64,000 nt of DNA from Amblyomma americanum (lineage: Eukaryota > Arthropoda > Arachnida > Ixodida > Ixodidae). The stretch is from NCBI RefSeq assembly GCF_052857255.1, contig NC_135500.1:163654183-163718182 (forward strand), given 5' to 3'. Within the stretch, counting starts at the first letter, position 1, and every line of letters begins with the position of its first letter. The notes under the pieces are model-generated. The model was not told the origin of the DNA, searched no databases, and saw nothing but the letters and a program-made list of their open reading frames with translations. The position numbers were made by a program, and so were the translations under genes. Shown here piece by piece: positions 25,425-37,146 of this stretch.

Positions 25425-28400
25425 CCTTCCGCTATACTTCCGTAAAATCGTCTGCAGTGTTTTTCCAGTCTTATACAGTCTATATCAGTCGATCTAAGAC
25501 CGCCAAGCTGACGAACTCAGTACAGTAAAATTCCGCTAATTCAAATTTGACAGGACAAGGATACATGTCCCTAATAACCGAATGTCGATTAAATAAAAAT
25601 TCGACGAGAAACTGCCTGACGTCAATATGCCGTTATTTAAACACAAATATGTATCGTTAACTGCTCTGTACGAGAAATTTAGATGGAAATACCTACATTT
25701 CTCAGTTGCAGCTGACGTTGCAGGGCTTGTATGCTGTCCGATAAAACAAACACATGTCCTCTTCGAAAATGAGGGCATCTAGCACTCTTCCGTGTACGCA
25801 CATACACATACTCCCGCTATAATGCACCCGCAATAAAAATCCCACTTTGTGTACATGCACCCAGCGTAATGTAAAACGATTACAGGCTATCGGATAATAC
25901 GAAGAACGCTGACAACACGACGGAGACGCACACGAAGCTAAAAGAAAGAAGAAAATGGCGGATCACAGAACAGACCTAGCAAGTACGGGGCCTTTACTTT
26001 TCTGTTTGAGAAAAGCGCCAGTTGGGCTATAGTGGCCACATATCTGACTCACTCACTTACCACCATCAACGCATCTCCGGTGGCATGCGCACATGCCAGT
26101 TCTTGTCCGAATTAAGCGAAACGGGGCCAGATTTCTTCCGCAGTAATGAGAGTTTCGCGCCGTAGAATAGTTGATGCTATGCATTTGACGGGTCCGGACG
26201 GAGTATTCGATTTATATGGTTTTACAAATTAGCGTGGGTCAAATTAAGGAGGTTTTAGAGTAAATGTACCGCATAGCTGTCGTTTCTGACGTGAATTTTC
26301 CAGACAGAAGGCCGTCATTTTCTTTGTTAGTTGAGCCTCCAACGAGAAAATCGTTCACGAGCAGAGGTTTCTATGTACATTTAAACTGTTTTCATGCGCA
26401 CTAAAGTGGCGTCTGAATTCTTACGAGTGCTGTCGCGCATACCGAAATTATGTACACTTGGCATTTTTGCGAAATTGCGCGTAAGTAACAAACTGTCGTA
26501 TTGAATCAAAATCCGAAGAGCACCAACCTGAGAATGTGCGGCGTAGTGTGGCATGCAAATTTTCGCATGATACAAAAATTAGTATTTTGGAAATTACTCT
26601 GTTGGTCCACTGCCGTCGTATAAATGTATGTACGAAAAGTTAAGCATGGTTTAAATGCTAAAGGTTGTTATAAAATGCTGACCCACAACATAAATTCTTT
26701 TTTATTCTCTTCACATCTCGGCAACTATCTGTAAGCGGTAAAAAAGGCATATAACATGTCTCGGTTTTCTCATTAAGGAGCACAAAAATGTTTCTGGAGA
26801 GCGTAAAAGTGTTCTTTTCCTACGATAATTTCTACACCCGCTGTAAAAAAGGTCTTAATGGTTTTGGAAGCATGGAAGCGCGTCTTTTGATCTCTATTCA
26901 GTCCTACACATATGCAGCAGAATATATGTTTCAAAAAAAGTTCAAGTAATATAACTGTGAAGCCCGAGAATCTCGGGAGTGTTTTGACAGCTTGGAAGCA
27001 GGTATCCTATTTAGACCAAGCAGCCTAGTTGAAAAGTCCCAAGGGTTTGCGAACTACAATAAAAACCAAGTCCCAATGGTTTCCGAACTACAATACAAAC
27101 CTTAGAAAAGTGACTAGGTAGGAAAACAATAAGTACTCTCGAGATTGCAAAAGGAACTTAGTCTGCACAACCTATGTGCTTTTATTTAAACAACGTTTAG
27201 GTTGGGTGGGCGGGAGGAAAATTTACGAGAAATTGTTTTCAACTTACCGGGAAACCCGGATGTAAATTCGCTACATCTGCTCTCTTGCATTTATAATTAT
27301 TTGCCTTACTAATTTTTACTTATTGCGTGTGAAGAAGACAAAGTATATTTAAAAGTGCCTATTATGAGCATTCTCTAATCTGAAATGGTACTAACGTGAT
27401 TTATCTTGTAACAGCATCCGATTTCGCGACCTTAATGCGAATTTAAGCTCTGACTCCGCGGGGCTTTAAATCAGTCATGTGTTTCCATTTTCCGGCTATT
27501 CACTATCCTGCACTTAAAAACACCTGGCTTTTGAAAGTTTCTGCTCTCTGCACCTTCTTGCTAGTTTGTTTTTATGCGTATATATATAAGTTATTGCTGA
27601 ACTTACCTCATTAGATCAATATTTAATGTTGCTCCCGGAATATAATTTGGTCCCTTTCCGCACCTTGAAATTACAATGCCTTTTTTTCCGAACCAAACAA
27701 AGAGGAAACGGAGTCGCAGATGAAAGGAGCCTACAGCTATTCGTTGGATCACGGAGCAAGTTTGCAGGAGCAAATGGTGCGTGCAAAACGTCGCTTCGCG
27801 CTTCGCTTAAAAGAGGACTGGCTCCAACTCGCTAATTTTCAAAGCAGGGAGCGGCCTTCTGATAGCTATTGGCGAAGAGAACGCACGAGTCGCTTGCGCT
27901 ATGTTTGGATCGAGAGAGGGTTCCTATGTAAATGCGGAGGCGGCGCCTTGCGTTTCCTGACGCGCTATGCGGAGGAGACCAACGCGGCGGGAAAGCTGCT
28001 CTTGGGGAGCAATGTCGATGTGAAATTAAGGCATGAACGGGAAGTCGAATATCAGATTTCAAGGCGCGAAGTTGCAAATCTTTTGATTTTCTGCGTTTCG
28101 TTTTCATGCCGTGCCGAACCAAAGGAACCAGGTTGGTTGAAAGACATTTTGTGAAAGAAGGTGCAATGTTCGCCTTAACATGACTGCTTATTGTTAGGTT
28201 TGTTCAGTTATTTTGCTTGTGATAACATTGCCATAGTTTGTAGTCCTTAAATTTATTTCTGCAGTTTTTGATTGCATTGTTCGCTTACATGTGGCAGTAG
28301 TAAACTTACCTCATCCAAAAATATCTGGAATTCAGTCAGTAAAAAATTTCTCAGCTGTTTTTGACATAGGAAATGATTAATGTGGAAAATCAAGATATGC

Positions 28401-29312
28401 TCTTTTATATGGCCCTGTATTCGAAAGAACAGAAGTAGGCAGGCTTTCTCCCGCTAAGCAAATTTAATCAAAACATATTCACATCAACTGCGCGTGTACT
28501 GTACGTATGATATCGGCATAATTTGCGCTATGGTACGCGGTATTTAGTAATTTCATGAAATCTTTGCGTACAAAAGAACACCAATCGCTGCATACCAATT
28601 TCGAATGTCTGTAGAAAATAAATGTTCAGTTCATTTGTCTTCTATTGCGTGAAAATGGAATGCATCTCCAGTAACGGTGCATGGGCTTTAAATCACAGAC
28701 ATTGCACGAGCAATGTTATGCTCACATTGCTAGATAATTCGAAAGTTTTACAGTAAATGAATGCTTAGAAACATTGCTCGCAGCCAAGAAAAACAATATA
28801 TACCTCCGGTATTTGGCACGGCAGTCGAGCAAACGGAAATTGGTAGAGTCTCTTTATTTAGTACATTTATTTTTACGTGGAAGCGATCTTAATTATACAG
28901 ACTTCGCAAGGAAAAACTTTCGCGATCAATTGCTGCCACCCTTTACGCCTGCGCTTTGTCTACATTTTTCTGCTGGTAACCTTTCACCACAAGAAAACAA
29001 AGCTCATAGCGGCCTAATGACTGAGGGTGCGTTGCATAAAAAAAAAACATAGATTATGAGCTTGTGGCTCCACCCATACACGTGCAATGATTACCTGATG
29101 CTGCGTTTATTTCAATGCTTTATGCCGGAAAGAGAACGGGAAACAGCGTTGGTTAAGCCTAATTCAACTAGAGACGAATGTAAAAAAGAAACTATCTTAG
29201 ACCTCTTACGCTTTCTTCTCCTAACGTTACGGAGTGTAGTTTCTGTCGAGTCTTAACGGAGGCGCAAAAAAAAAAGCGCGTGGCTGATGAAGATAATTAC
29301 AGCGTAAACTTA

Positions 29313-29545
29313 CGCCACCACCGAAAGGATCACCAAGACAAAGTTGGCCAGTGCGCCTAACGATATGATGATGACAGCCGTTGCAGGTGCATTGTTAGTC
29401 ACATTGAGTCCCTTATGATTATGGGGGACCGGACGTCATTTGTCCACCGAGGTAAGGGGAGATTAGCTGGGAGCCATGCCGTTCACGAATGCACAGCGGG
29501 CTCCCGTGGCGTTTCCGCAATCAACTGAGTAGCGCTGCCCAACTT
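29313..29545 (-). pseudogene. Decayed exon-like segment with one membrane span (possible GPCR TM1)
   Basis: Read on the minus strand, this stretch gives a cysteine-rich, sequon-bearing piece (GQRYSVDCGNATGARCAFVN), then, after a frame change, LPRWTNDVRSPIIIRDSM, and back in the first frame VTNNAPATAVIIISLGALAN followed by FVLVILSVVA. The last part is a strong hydrophobic helix with a G-x-L-x-N pattern like TM1 of rhodopsin-family receptors (prostanoid-receptor-like by eye). The coding ends at a consensus donor, GC then GTAAGT. Two compensating frame changes and in-frame TAA and TGA stops make it a probable pseudogene or retained fragment. It lies inside the large Dscam Ig2 intron on the same strand. 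The family is not identified with confidence; a chance open stretch cannot be excluded. Confidence 0.35.
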
Positions 29546-30784
29546 TAGCTACGCACGCGGGACGGCTTCTTTCACCCGGGTCATTTCGTGCGCCGGGCGC
29601 TTCAATTAGCCTTCTTTTTAATGAAGGAGCATTCCTTCGTTGCGGAGGGAGAGGAAAAGCGATGGAGGCTGTGCCGTGCCCTGAAGCACCATGTTTTGCA
29701 TTTAGAAAAAAAAGCTGCACAGGAAGTAAGTGTTTTATGCAGTCTTAAGTTCCATATTCCTGCTCGGAGCGCTTCAGCATCCGAAATTTTAATTAAGAAT
29801 ATTTATGAAGCTCAGGAGTATTACAAAAAAAAACAATTGCAGTTTTGCAGTACGGTCCACGATACAAACATCAATGTTTTCTTTAATTTCATATCCAGCG
29901 CAGCGAGTTTCAATTTCTTTCTTTTTCTTGGTTTTATTTTAATGCAGTAGTGGTTAACGAAAAAAGCGAACACTCGCTTCTTTTGCTTACTTTTCAGTAC
30001 GTAGGTTATCTCTTACCATAGGCAGCTATGGGTCTCGTGAAATGAATGTTATCATTACGAGTGGGGCCTGAATTGTTGAAGGTTAAGGGAATAATGGAAA
30101 GACACAAGCATTGATAGAGAAGATAACGGAAGCGTGCATGTTCTCCCATAACAACTTGAAATTTCTGCAAGCGTGTCCCTTTTTCGCGTAGAAAGATAGA
30201 GAAGAAAAGAAAGTTTATAACGAATCATCTACTTACTCCTGCATATCAGTGACCTGAATGTCCTTTCTAGGCGTAAAATGCTCGGTCACGTTTCACGTTT
30301 AAAAAGTTGACAGCCCTTCCTCCTTCTTTGTGTCGGTTGATTCAATGATACCTCAAGGAAGTACACGCCCAAGTACCCAAAAATGCCGTTTTGCTTGGCG
30401 TAGTCTCCTTCTCTGCGTCATACCCAACAGTTACGGACAAAAGCATTTTTGAACGGGAAAGGGTATACGAACGCAATTTTTTCGTGTATTGTAAGACTTC
30501 ACTACAATAATCAATATATCCGCAGCTCACCTTACGGCACTCTTGCATCTTTTTTCTACTAACGTTTTTTTTATTGCCAGAAGCGTTCCCCATTGGTTTT
30601 TGTTGGAAGATTAAACTGTTCGATGCGTTAAACAAAGAAGAAAAAATTTGCTACATCATAGAAAAATGGGTCATTATCTTTAGTATTTCTTTAACAGTAT
30701 CTTGCAATTTTCTAATTTTCAAAATTTTGTCCAAGAATGCTGGGCATGAGTACCGCAGAACCCTAAGAAAGGGGCTTCGCTCAC

Positions 30785-30949
30785 GTGACTGAGTCTCGTG
30801 GCGGCCGATGACGAGGCCGTCCTCCGTGGTCCACGACGAGACGCTGAGGTACTGCCGCAGCGTGCTGGGGACGTGGCAGCGGAACAGCGCCGTGTTGCCT
30901 CTCGGCACGTAGTCGTCGTGCACGTGTGCCTCGAACTCCTCCAGGATCA
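30785..30949 (-). CDS. Dscam: Dscam-like exon, first half of Ig domain 2
   Basis: This 165-nt exon encodes about 55 residues beginning ILEEFEAHVHDDYVPRGNTA. It has the Ig2 hallmarks of arthropod Dscam: the D-x-YV-x-RGNTA strand, the first cysteine in FRCHVPS, and the core tryptophan in LSVSSW. In Drosophila this half-domain is the variable exon 4. The acceptor is CGCAG (AG at 30951-30950) and the donor is GTGAGC (GT at 30784-30783). Both boundaries fall after the first codon base (phase 1), so it joins in frame to the exon at 23372-23536. Dscam is a cell-surface homophilic adhesion receptor acting in neuronal self-recognition and, in some arthropods, proposed in immunity. The identification comes from motif recognition; which tick paralogue this is cannot be told. 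The upstream exon (Ig1) is not seen in the remaining 33 kb. Confidence 0.86.
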
Positions 30950-32160
30950 CTGCGTGGTTGCAAGGGGAAAATACGTGAGCACAGTACCGTTATTTGCCAA
31001 ATGGCGTCGTAGACGCTTAATTTCAACAAAAATGCTGAGGGCAATGAATAACACAGTGTGGTATTACAGTGAGCAAACGTCTACCACATGATTTTCATAA
31101 ATAAACGGTTAAATCAGGATACAGGGGAGTTTATGCATTTCGCCTCCTCCTATATACGATCACGCGGGTGAAATAGAACTCGCTGACACCTCCTCAGCAG
31201 TTGAAAGCCGCCGGCACTCAGCCACGGCGAGGGCAGGAACGTCATTTTTGACAGAAGCACCTAATTTGGTATTTCTTTACATGTGTGTGAGTTAAAAATG
31301 GAAGCTAGAATGCAATGACTATGTGTGTCACCTAACTGCCCTTTCACACACGAGTGTTCGCATTGACGATGCTTGGAAGATTCTTTGTTTCTTTCCGCAG
31401 ACGCGTCCTATAGCTTCTCATTTGGTTTACAGAAGTTTTGTTACAGAAAAATTATGACAAATTTAACTCCTTTTACATAATTTTATTGAACGAGCAATCT
31501 TACCGACGCAAAGCTGGGACTAGAAGGAACCAGTGCGAATTCGAGCTAGTAACGGCCTTCTGAAAAAAACCAGTGATCCAATATGTAGGCTGCTTTTCAG
31601 CACAAGAAAAGGTTTTGTTTAATAACGCAGATAACAGGAGCACCTTCGTTACTTTCGGCGATGTTAGGAGAACATAAACGTCGCGCAGTAGCACAAATGT
31701 CTCTGCTTTCAGGGCTGCCCTTACCACGCAAAGCCATAGATATTTCAATTCCTGAAGAGCCACGTGTCGCGGTTACTGCTAATTCCGCCAGTGTGTCGCA
31801 CGTTGTTTATGAAATGGACCATTGTTACTATTTTTGCTCCTATAGTAAACTATTAGATTTTTTATTCGAAACAGAGATTGTATTTTTGGCGAACGTTCTT
31901 GTGTAGAAGTCCACGAATACTGCGACTGATTCAGTTAGCATAATGAAGAAGCAGAATGTTATTTATGGAGGTATTGAAAACGCATCACGCACGAACCTCG
32001 AGGGGAGTCGATACGTTATCCGCAAATGTAAAACTAAAGTTTAAGTGTCATGAATTTCTTCCAGCGATTGATCCTTGAAGATTTACCAGGAAAATTCGCT
32101 TAATAGAGCAGACTTGTCAGGAGACGTAAAGAAATATTAGAACTTAGAAAAGCGAACACC

Positions 32161-32363
32161 GCCGCCGCGGTGGCTCAGTGGTTTAATCCCAGCCGCGGCG
32201 GTCGAATTTCGATGGAGGCGAAATTCTAGAAGCCTGTGTACTGTGCGATGTCAGTGCACGTTAAAGAACCTCAGGGGGTCGAAATTTCCGGAGTGCTTCA
32301 CTACGGCCTCCCTCATAGCCTGAGTGGCTTTGGGACGTTGAACCCCCATAAATCATAAACCAT
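32161..32363 (+). mobile_element. tRNA-headed tick SINE with an internal head deletion
   Basis: The head GCCGCCGCGGTGGCTCAGTG joins almost directly to AATCCCAGCCGCGGCGG, so the middle of the tRNA-like region and the first half of the B box are missing. The core and the GGGACGTT tail are intact, ending in ATAAACC repeats. Flanking 13-bp near-repeats (AAAAGCGAACACC at 32148-32160, AAAAGCAGACACC at 32364-32376) are an ageing target duplication. Confidence 0.88.
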
Positions 32364-33004
32364 AAAAGCAGACACCAGGAAAAAGAGAAATATCGCGAAG
32401 CATTGACGGTCTAAATGATAAACTGGGGACTCATGAGACAGATTACGCGAAACTAGTTGTACTATTGTTAAAGCGTTATAAGGTAGCGAAGTGCTCGCAG
32501 GCCTTTTTAAAGCCTTTTCTGGTTCCTATTCAATGATGGGAGATTATAGGTATTGAACGGAATGAAGTTTGCTTTGGTTACAAACTTTCTACGTAAAATC
32601 AAATATACCCTCGATCGTATAGCATCCAGGTATATTTATTCTTCTACCGGCGGCACATGCAACGTGTGTTTCCCAAAAAAAAAATCGATCCGTTTTACCT
32701 CTGTGCTGACCAGATTGAAGTAACCCCTGATCTGAAGCCAGGCAAAGAGATAACCAGGGAGATTACGTCGATATATGCATTTCTCCGCGGGTTGAATATG
32801 CGACACGAAAAGGCCGTGGTTTGGATAGAGTGCGGCTGCCAACAGCTCCACCACAACGGCGGTCGAGCAGGCTCTCTCGACAGCGCCATGCTGAGCACAT
32901 CGGAAACCGATTGGACAACGTCTTCGGCGGCGTGTTCAGTACTTGCCCTCCACGGAGCGCTTATTGACTTTGCGATCCCCGGTTGGCCTAAATCTAGATT
33001 TGCT

Positions 33005-33050
33005 CCCCCCTCCCCCCCCCCCCCCCCCTGGAGGGGGGGGGGTGGGGGGG
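33005..33050. repeat. Facing poly-C and poly-G runs
   Basis: A C-rich run (33005-33028, one T) is followed after TGGA by a G-rich run (33033-33050, one T). Together they can fold into an almost perfect C/G hairpin. Confidence 0.93.
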
Positions 33051-34892
33051 TGAGCGGCCTGATGAGCTATCTGCTGAAGACACTCACGCTGGCTCACTAC
33101 GTTTGTTGGTACTTGCGATAAGACCTCGAGTTTACTTCACCGCGAGCTATACTTGGCTTACGACTTTACTTTGTGACGTGTCTTACTCTTCGCTGCTCGT
33201 CGGCGCTGCTGCACGCGATTATCGAACGCTGATCGCTTCAGATGCTTTAAGCGAAAAATGAAAGCGAAGAGAGAGGAGCCCCGCCAGCGCAGAGCGCCGT
33301 TCAGATCACGCATCAAGCACTTGTTCGAGCTCCACTCGACGAAGTGGTTCTTTGGGTGACACACGCTTATCTTCTGGTTTGGTCGTAGCTGGCTAAAATT
33401 GTCGTGGACACGACATGGGCTCTGACCGTCCTTGTCTCTTCGTGCGTCGGTCTGGAAGCCACGTGCCAGGCGAGGTCGCTGAAACTCGCCACAAGTCTAT
33501 AAAGTATAGGGCCTGCAATGCGTATTCTTGTATTTCATGCGGCTGTGACCCGATGGCAGGGATATTTGCGAATTGTCCACAATACAAGTCTGGAAATTAC
33601 AGTCTAGTTTTGCGACAAAACTGTATGTGCCATTTTTTTAGCGTTACTGAAGGAAGCTTCTCATGCCACGTTAGACACGCGATGTGTTCTTTAGTGGTCC
33701 CAAAATACAGCCTGAGGTTACGTACATGGACTTCACCAAAACCAAAACCAAAACCCTCAAAAACATCATCTAAGCAGTGAACATGCCAAGTCAGTGCAGA
33801 TACGTTCTGTAAATTGTGATGGTTTTAGCAAGGCAAGCAACAATGCTTGCATCCACGTCCAAGAGTGCAATGGGTTTTATGATATCCACTGGTTGTATAT
33901 GCAAGCAACCATGCAGCCTGAAGAAAAGGTTATATTTGTACGTAACTTATCAGGTGAGTGTCCTGAGCGCGATGACCTGCTTCTCATCAGACAGACTCAC
34001 AAAAGAACGCCTTTGTGGTTCGGCCTTTGCTTTCCTGAGCGAAGTTAACGTAATTAACGTTTTTCTCCTGAGAAGAAAAGGAATTCTATAGTATCGAGAA
34101 ATCAAAACTATCTCAGGGTTTATAAAATTGCATCTGTAACCATTGCGAACGCATGTTTTATCTTCCCGTGCCGGCAGTCCAGTTTAATAATAGAACAAGT
34201 CATCCCGCCGGAATCGCTTACCAAGTAAGAAAAATTTAGTTCAGTAACTTTTTTCTTTATGAATGAAATTGTGTCCAGTCCATTTATGCAGCATAACTTT
34301 CGAACCACCTATAACGAATCGTGCTGGCTCCTCCAAAATACAAAAGGCGAATAAAATTTTGCCCTATTGTCAGGCGTCTTTCATAATTGAAATGTGTGGT
34401 TTTGTCCAGAACCTGCAATTATAAAAGAAAAATGAGTGGCCAGTGCAATGGCGTTTCGAATAATCTCAGTAATAAAAAAATATTTGGGACTCCTGTGCCC
34501 GCCCACTGCACCTTTTTTCTAGATTTCACATCAGCCAGCGTAGAACAATATTGAAGCGTTTAAGCAAAAATTTCCTGCAGCTGTTCTTCATATAAGTTTG
34601 TCTGTCTTAGTTTCTAACTTACTAGAAACAAGAGCGGCGTATTTGAGAACGGAAGTTGCTTTCAATAGAACAACTGTGGCGTTGTTAACCGTTGAACTGG
34701 CTTTATCTTCGTTAATAAATCGAAAAAGTACCCCAAGCTCAAAAATTTCATTCTATTAAATTTGTTCTTAACGGCATCGAATCTTTGAGTGATCTTGTGA
34801 ACGTTCACGGCGATAATAGCACAAAAAAGACCTTTTTTGTTCCTTCTTTTTGGATAAAGTGTTCATTTCGTGACAAACGGTTCAAAGCATTA

Positions 34893-35745
34893 GACAGTTT
34901 TAGTTATACGTACGTAAAGGTTCTGCGTAGATGGACATTTTAAGGGTAAGAAACGCGCATGCGCAGAACACAACTGGTTTGCGTTAGTCGTTAGTCTCAG
35001 GGACGTATGTGAGATTCTGATGCTTGCGTGTGTACTTTTCGTACGTACAAAGCTTCGCGGAAAGGGTCGCGTGAGATCTCGAGCAAACAAGAAAGCGTCA
35101 AATGCAAGACGGCAACAAAACCTTTGAATTGAGTGGGGCAGCTCGGCGCCTTTGTTTTTCGAAAAGCGATGATTTGGATTTGTTCCGTGATGTAAGAGAG
35201 TGGAATCCTTTCGAGAACTGCATGCGGCAAGCAGTGCGGTAAACCGAAATATCCGTGCGCCTGTAAGAGGCGAAAAAGAAGGGCTCAGCACCCGCAATGT
35301 GCGCGACAGCACGGGCCTGCTTCTTGTGCCGTCCAGAGAGCATTTCAAAAGCTGTCGCTCTGCCGGTGACATCAGGAGGTCATCAATTTCATCCCAAGAC
35401 AGCGCTGACAGCAGATAAGGATTGGACAGGGCACTTCGAAGCATTGTCAAGCTCAGTCGGCACAAGCGAGAACTAGATGTTTCGCGTGCTAACGCAGCTC
35501 GACTAGCTTGGCGTAAGGACTCGTCTTGGACTTAATTGGCTACAGCAATGTCGATACTTGGCGATTGATGGCGCGGAAAAGCATACGCGAACAATCCCAG
35601 TATAGTGAAATACGTCCGCATAACAGCTTGCAGCGTACGTCGCGTACGTACAACTAAAAGCGTTCCAGGCGACATGCGCGCAGCGCACGTAGGTTTCTCA
35701 CGTTTGTGTGCGCGAAGTTTCTGCGCACGTTTAACTAAAACTGTC
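34893..35745. mobile_element. TA-flanked terminal-inverted-repeat element (853 bp)
   Basis: The left end GACAGTTTTAGTTA and the right end TAACTAAAACTGTC are exact reverse complements, and the similarity continues weakly inward (ATACGT / AAACGT). TA lies on both sides (34891-34892 and 35746-35747), fitting a TA target duplication. The interior is GC-richer than its surroundings. A further inverted copy of the end motif lies at about 35634-35660 (GTACGTACAACTAAAAGCG). A 191-codon open frame on the minus strand (34890-35465) runs into the left terminus and matches nothing I know, so I do not call it a gene. Superfamily unassigned; probably a non-autonomous MITE. Confidence 0.75.
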
Positions 35746-35958
35746 TATTGCTACAAGGTATGCGTTGTGTGATGCTAATATCCGCACAGAGCCAGCAGTA
35801 CTGAAGCAACCGCTGTATTTTTTTTTCTCGTGGCAAATAGCTTTTGAACAGTAGAAACCAAGTTTAACAATTTCTCATTTAATTTAGCACCTTTTTTCAG
35901 AACGCATCATTTGAGTTAAAATAATTATGAGAAATTTGTATTCTCACATTACCACACA

Positions 35959-35992
35959 ATGCCATTAGAACGAATAATCGTCCTAATGGCAT
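35959..35992. repeat. 15-bp hairpin (inverted repeat)
   Basis: ATGCCATTAGAACGA and TCGTCCTAATGGCAT pair with one mismatch around a 4-base loop (ATAA). It lies just before the 20-bp tandem duplication. Confidence 0.85.
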
Positions 35993-36002
35993 GCGTCACA
36001 GC

Positions 36003-36042
36003 GCTAGATCTAAGCTACAAAAGCTAGATCTAAGCTACAAAA
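36003..36042. repeat. 20-bp tandem duplication
   Basis: GCTAGATCTAAGCTACAAAA is repeated exactly twice, head to tail. Confidence 0.95.
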
Positions 36043-37146
36043 ATAGTTTGTTTTCTTCGGGTTGTCTTGTATTTTACGTTATTTGCGTTTTGAGTGACGA
36101 CGCATCGAATGGGTACAGTAATTATCTTACCTTATCTCGCTCTTTTTTTACACTGAAGCAGAAGAACAAATTTGCAAGGGCAGTCATCATAAAGGGTATC
36201 TATAAACATAGTTTGCATCGTTACTTTGTCACTGTGTCTCTGTGTGTTCATTGGTTGGAAATTCGGCAGGAACAGTCCATAAAGGTGACACGAGCATGTA
36301 AAGCAACAAACCATCCTGGCATTGTTGTAACTAAATAAACAGTTATTTATATCCCTGCCTCTTGTTTCACGGCATCTGGGAAGCAAATTTCCACTGCCGA
36401 CTTCAAGAGAGAGGACATGAGGGAGTTAACGTTCTTATTAACCAAGCTGATTTTAGTGACTATGAAAAAAGCACTCGGTTTTCATGCATTAACTTGTCAG
36501 GCAGGGTTCGGATAGCAAGAGTAGTAACCTATACTATTGAAACTTTTTTTATTACAGTCATGATTAACATCTTGCAAGCATTTCTGGCATTTTGAAAGCG
36601 TTGCTTTCATGCGACCGTAATTAGTACTTGCAAAATCAAACACTTCATTATCATTATGATTTAGCCTCGACAGAGCCTAGTGCAATAATCCATGCATCGA
36701 TGGAAGGGTAGTGATGACAGCAGGCTAAATGTTTAAAGGAGTCTCCCAAATGATGACAGTAATGACAACAACACTAGTGAAAATGGTGATTAACACTGAA
36801 TGTACCTGGTGGTAATTGAGTTGCGTTGTTGGTGATTGGGAACATAGAATCCGCTGGTGTGTTTAATTTTGGACCATATTACATTATTTTGTCGTTATGT
36901 TATTAAACAAGCATTAGCAGATAATTGGTCATTTCCTGCATAATTGCAACCGCACTTATCAAGACAACCGAAATCCCGTTAATTCTGCACGATAACAAAA
37001 CACGCACTACGGGCACGCTCTTGAGACGGCTTATCAGGTGCGTTAATTGAGTTTAGGCCTCAAATGGTTGGTCAAAGGTGCACATATCGCTTCGCGGTTT
37101 CAACAGTCCCTTCCCTCAAGAAATCATTTCCGCACTTGGCACAAGC

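Larger units (their letters stand above)
23537..30784. other. Dscam intron between the two halves of Ig2
   Basis: In insects this interval holds the array of alternative exon 4 copies. Here I see none. It contains the SINE at 25.2 kb, a GC-richer patch at 27.7-28.1 kb with an unassigned 144-codon frame, and the decayed membrane-protein exon at 29.3-29.5 kb. Confidence 0.6.
30950..34892. other. Probable Dscam upstream intron, no exon recognised
   Basis: Contains the SINE at 32.2 kb and the C/G runs at 33.0 kb. The 154-codon plus-strand frame at 32657-33121 crosses those runs and is not convincing as a gene. Confidence 0.5.
35748..37146. other. No gene recognised between TIR element and mariner
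   Basis: AT-rich, holding only the hairpin and 20-bp tandem duplication near 36.0 kb. Confidence 0.6.

Noticed and set aside
27720..28154. 144-codon plus-strand frame
   Set aside because: Highly basic but with no family signature; left as unassigned sequence in an intron.
32657..33121. 154-codon plus-strand frame
   Set aside because: It crosses the poly-C and poly-G runs and has no recognisable domain.
34890..35465. 191-codon minus-strand frame
   Set aside because: It runs into the terminal repeat of a transposon-like unit and has no recognisable domain; kept only as a note on that element.
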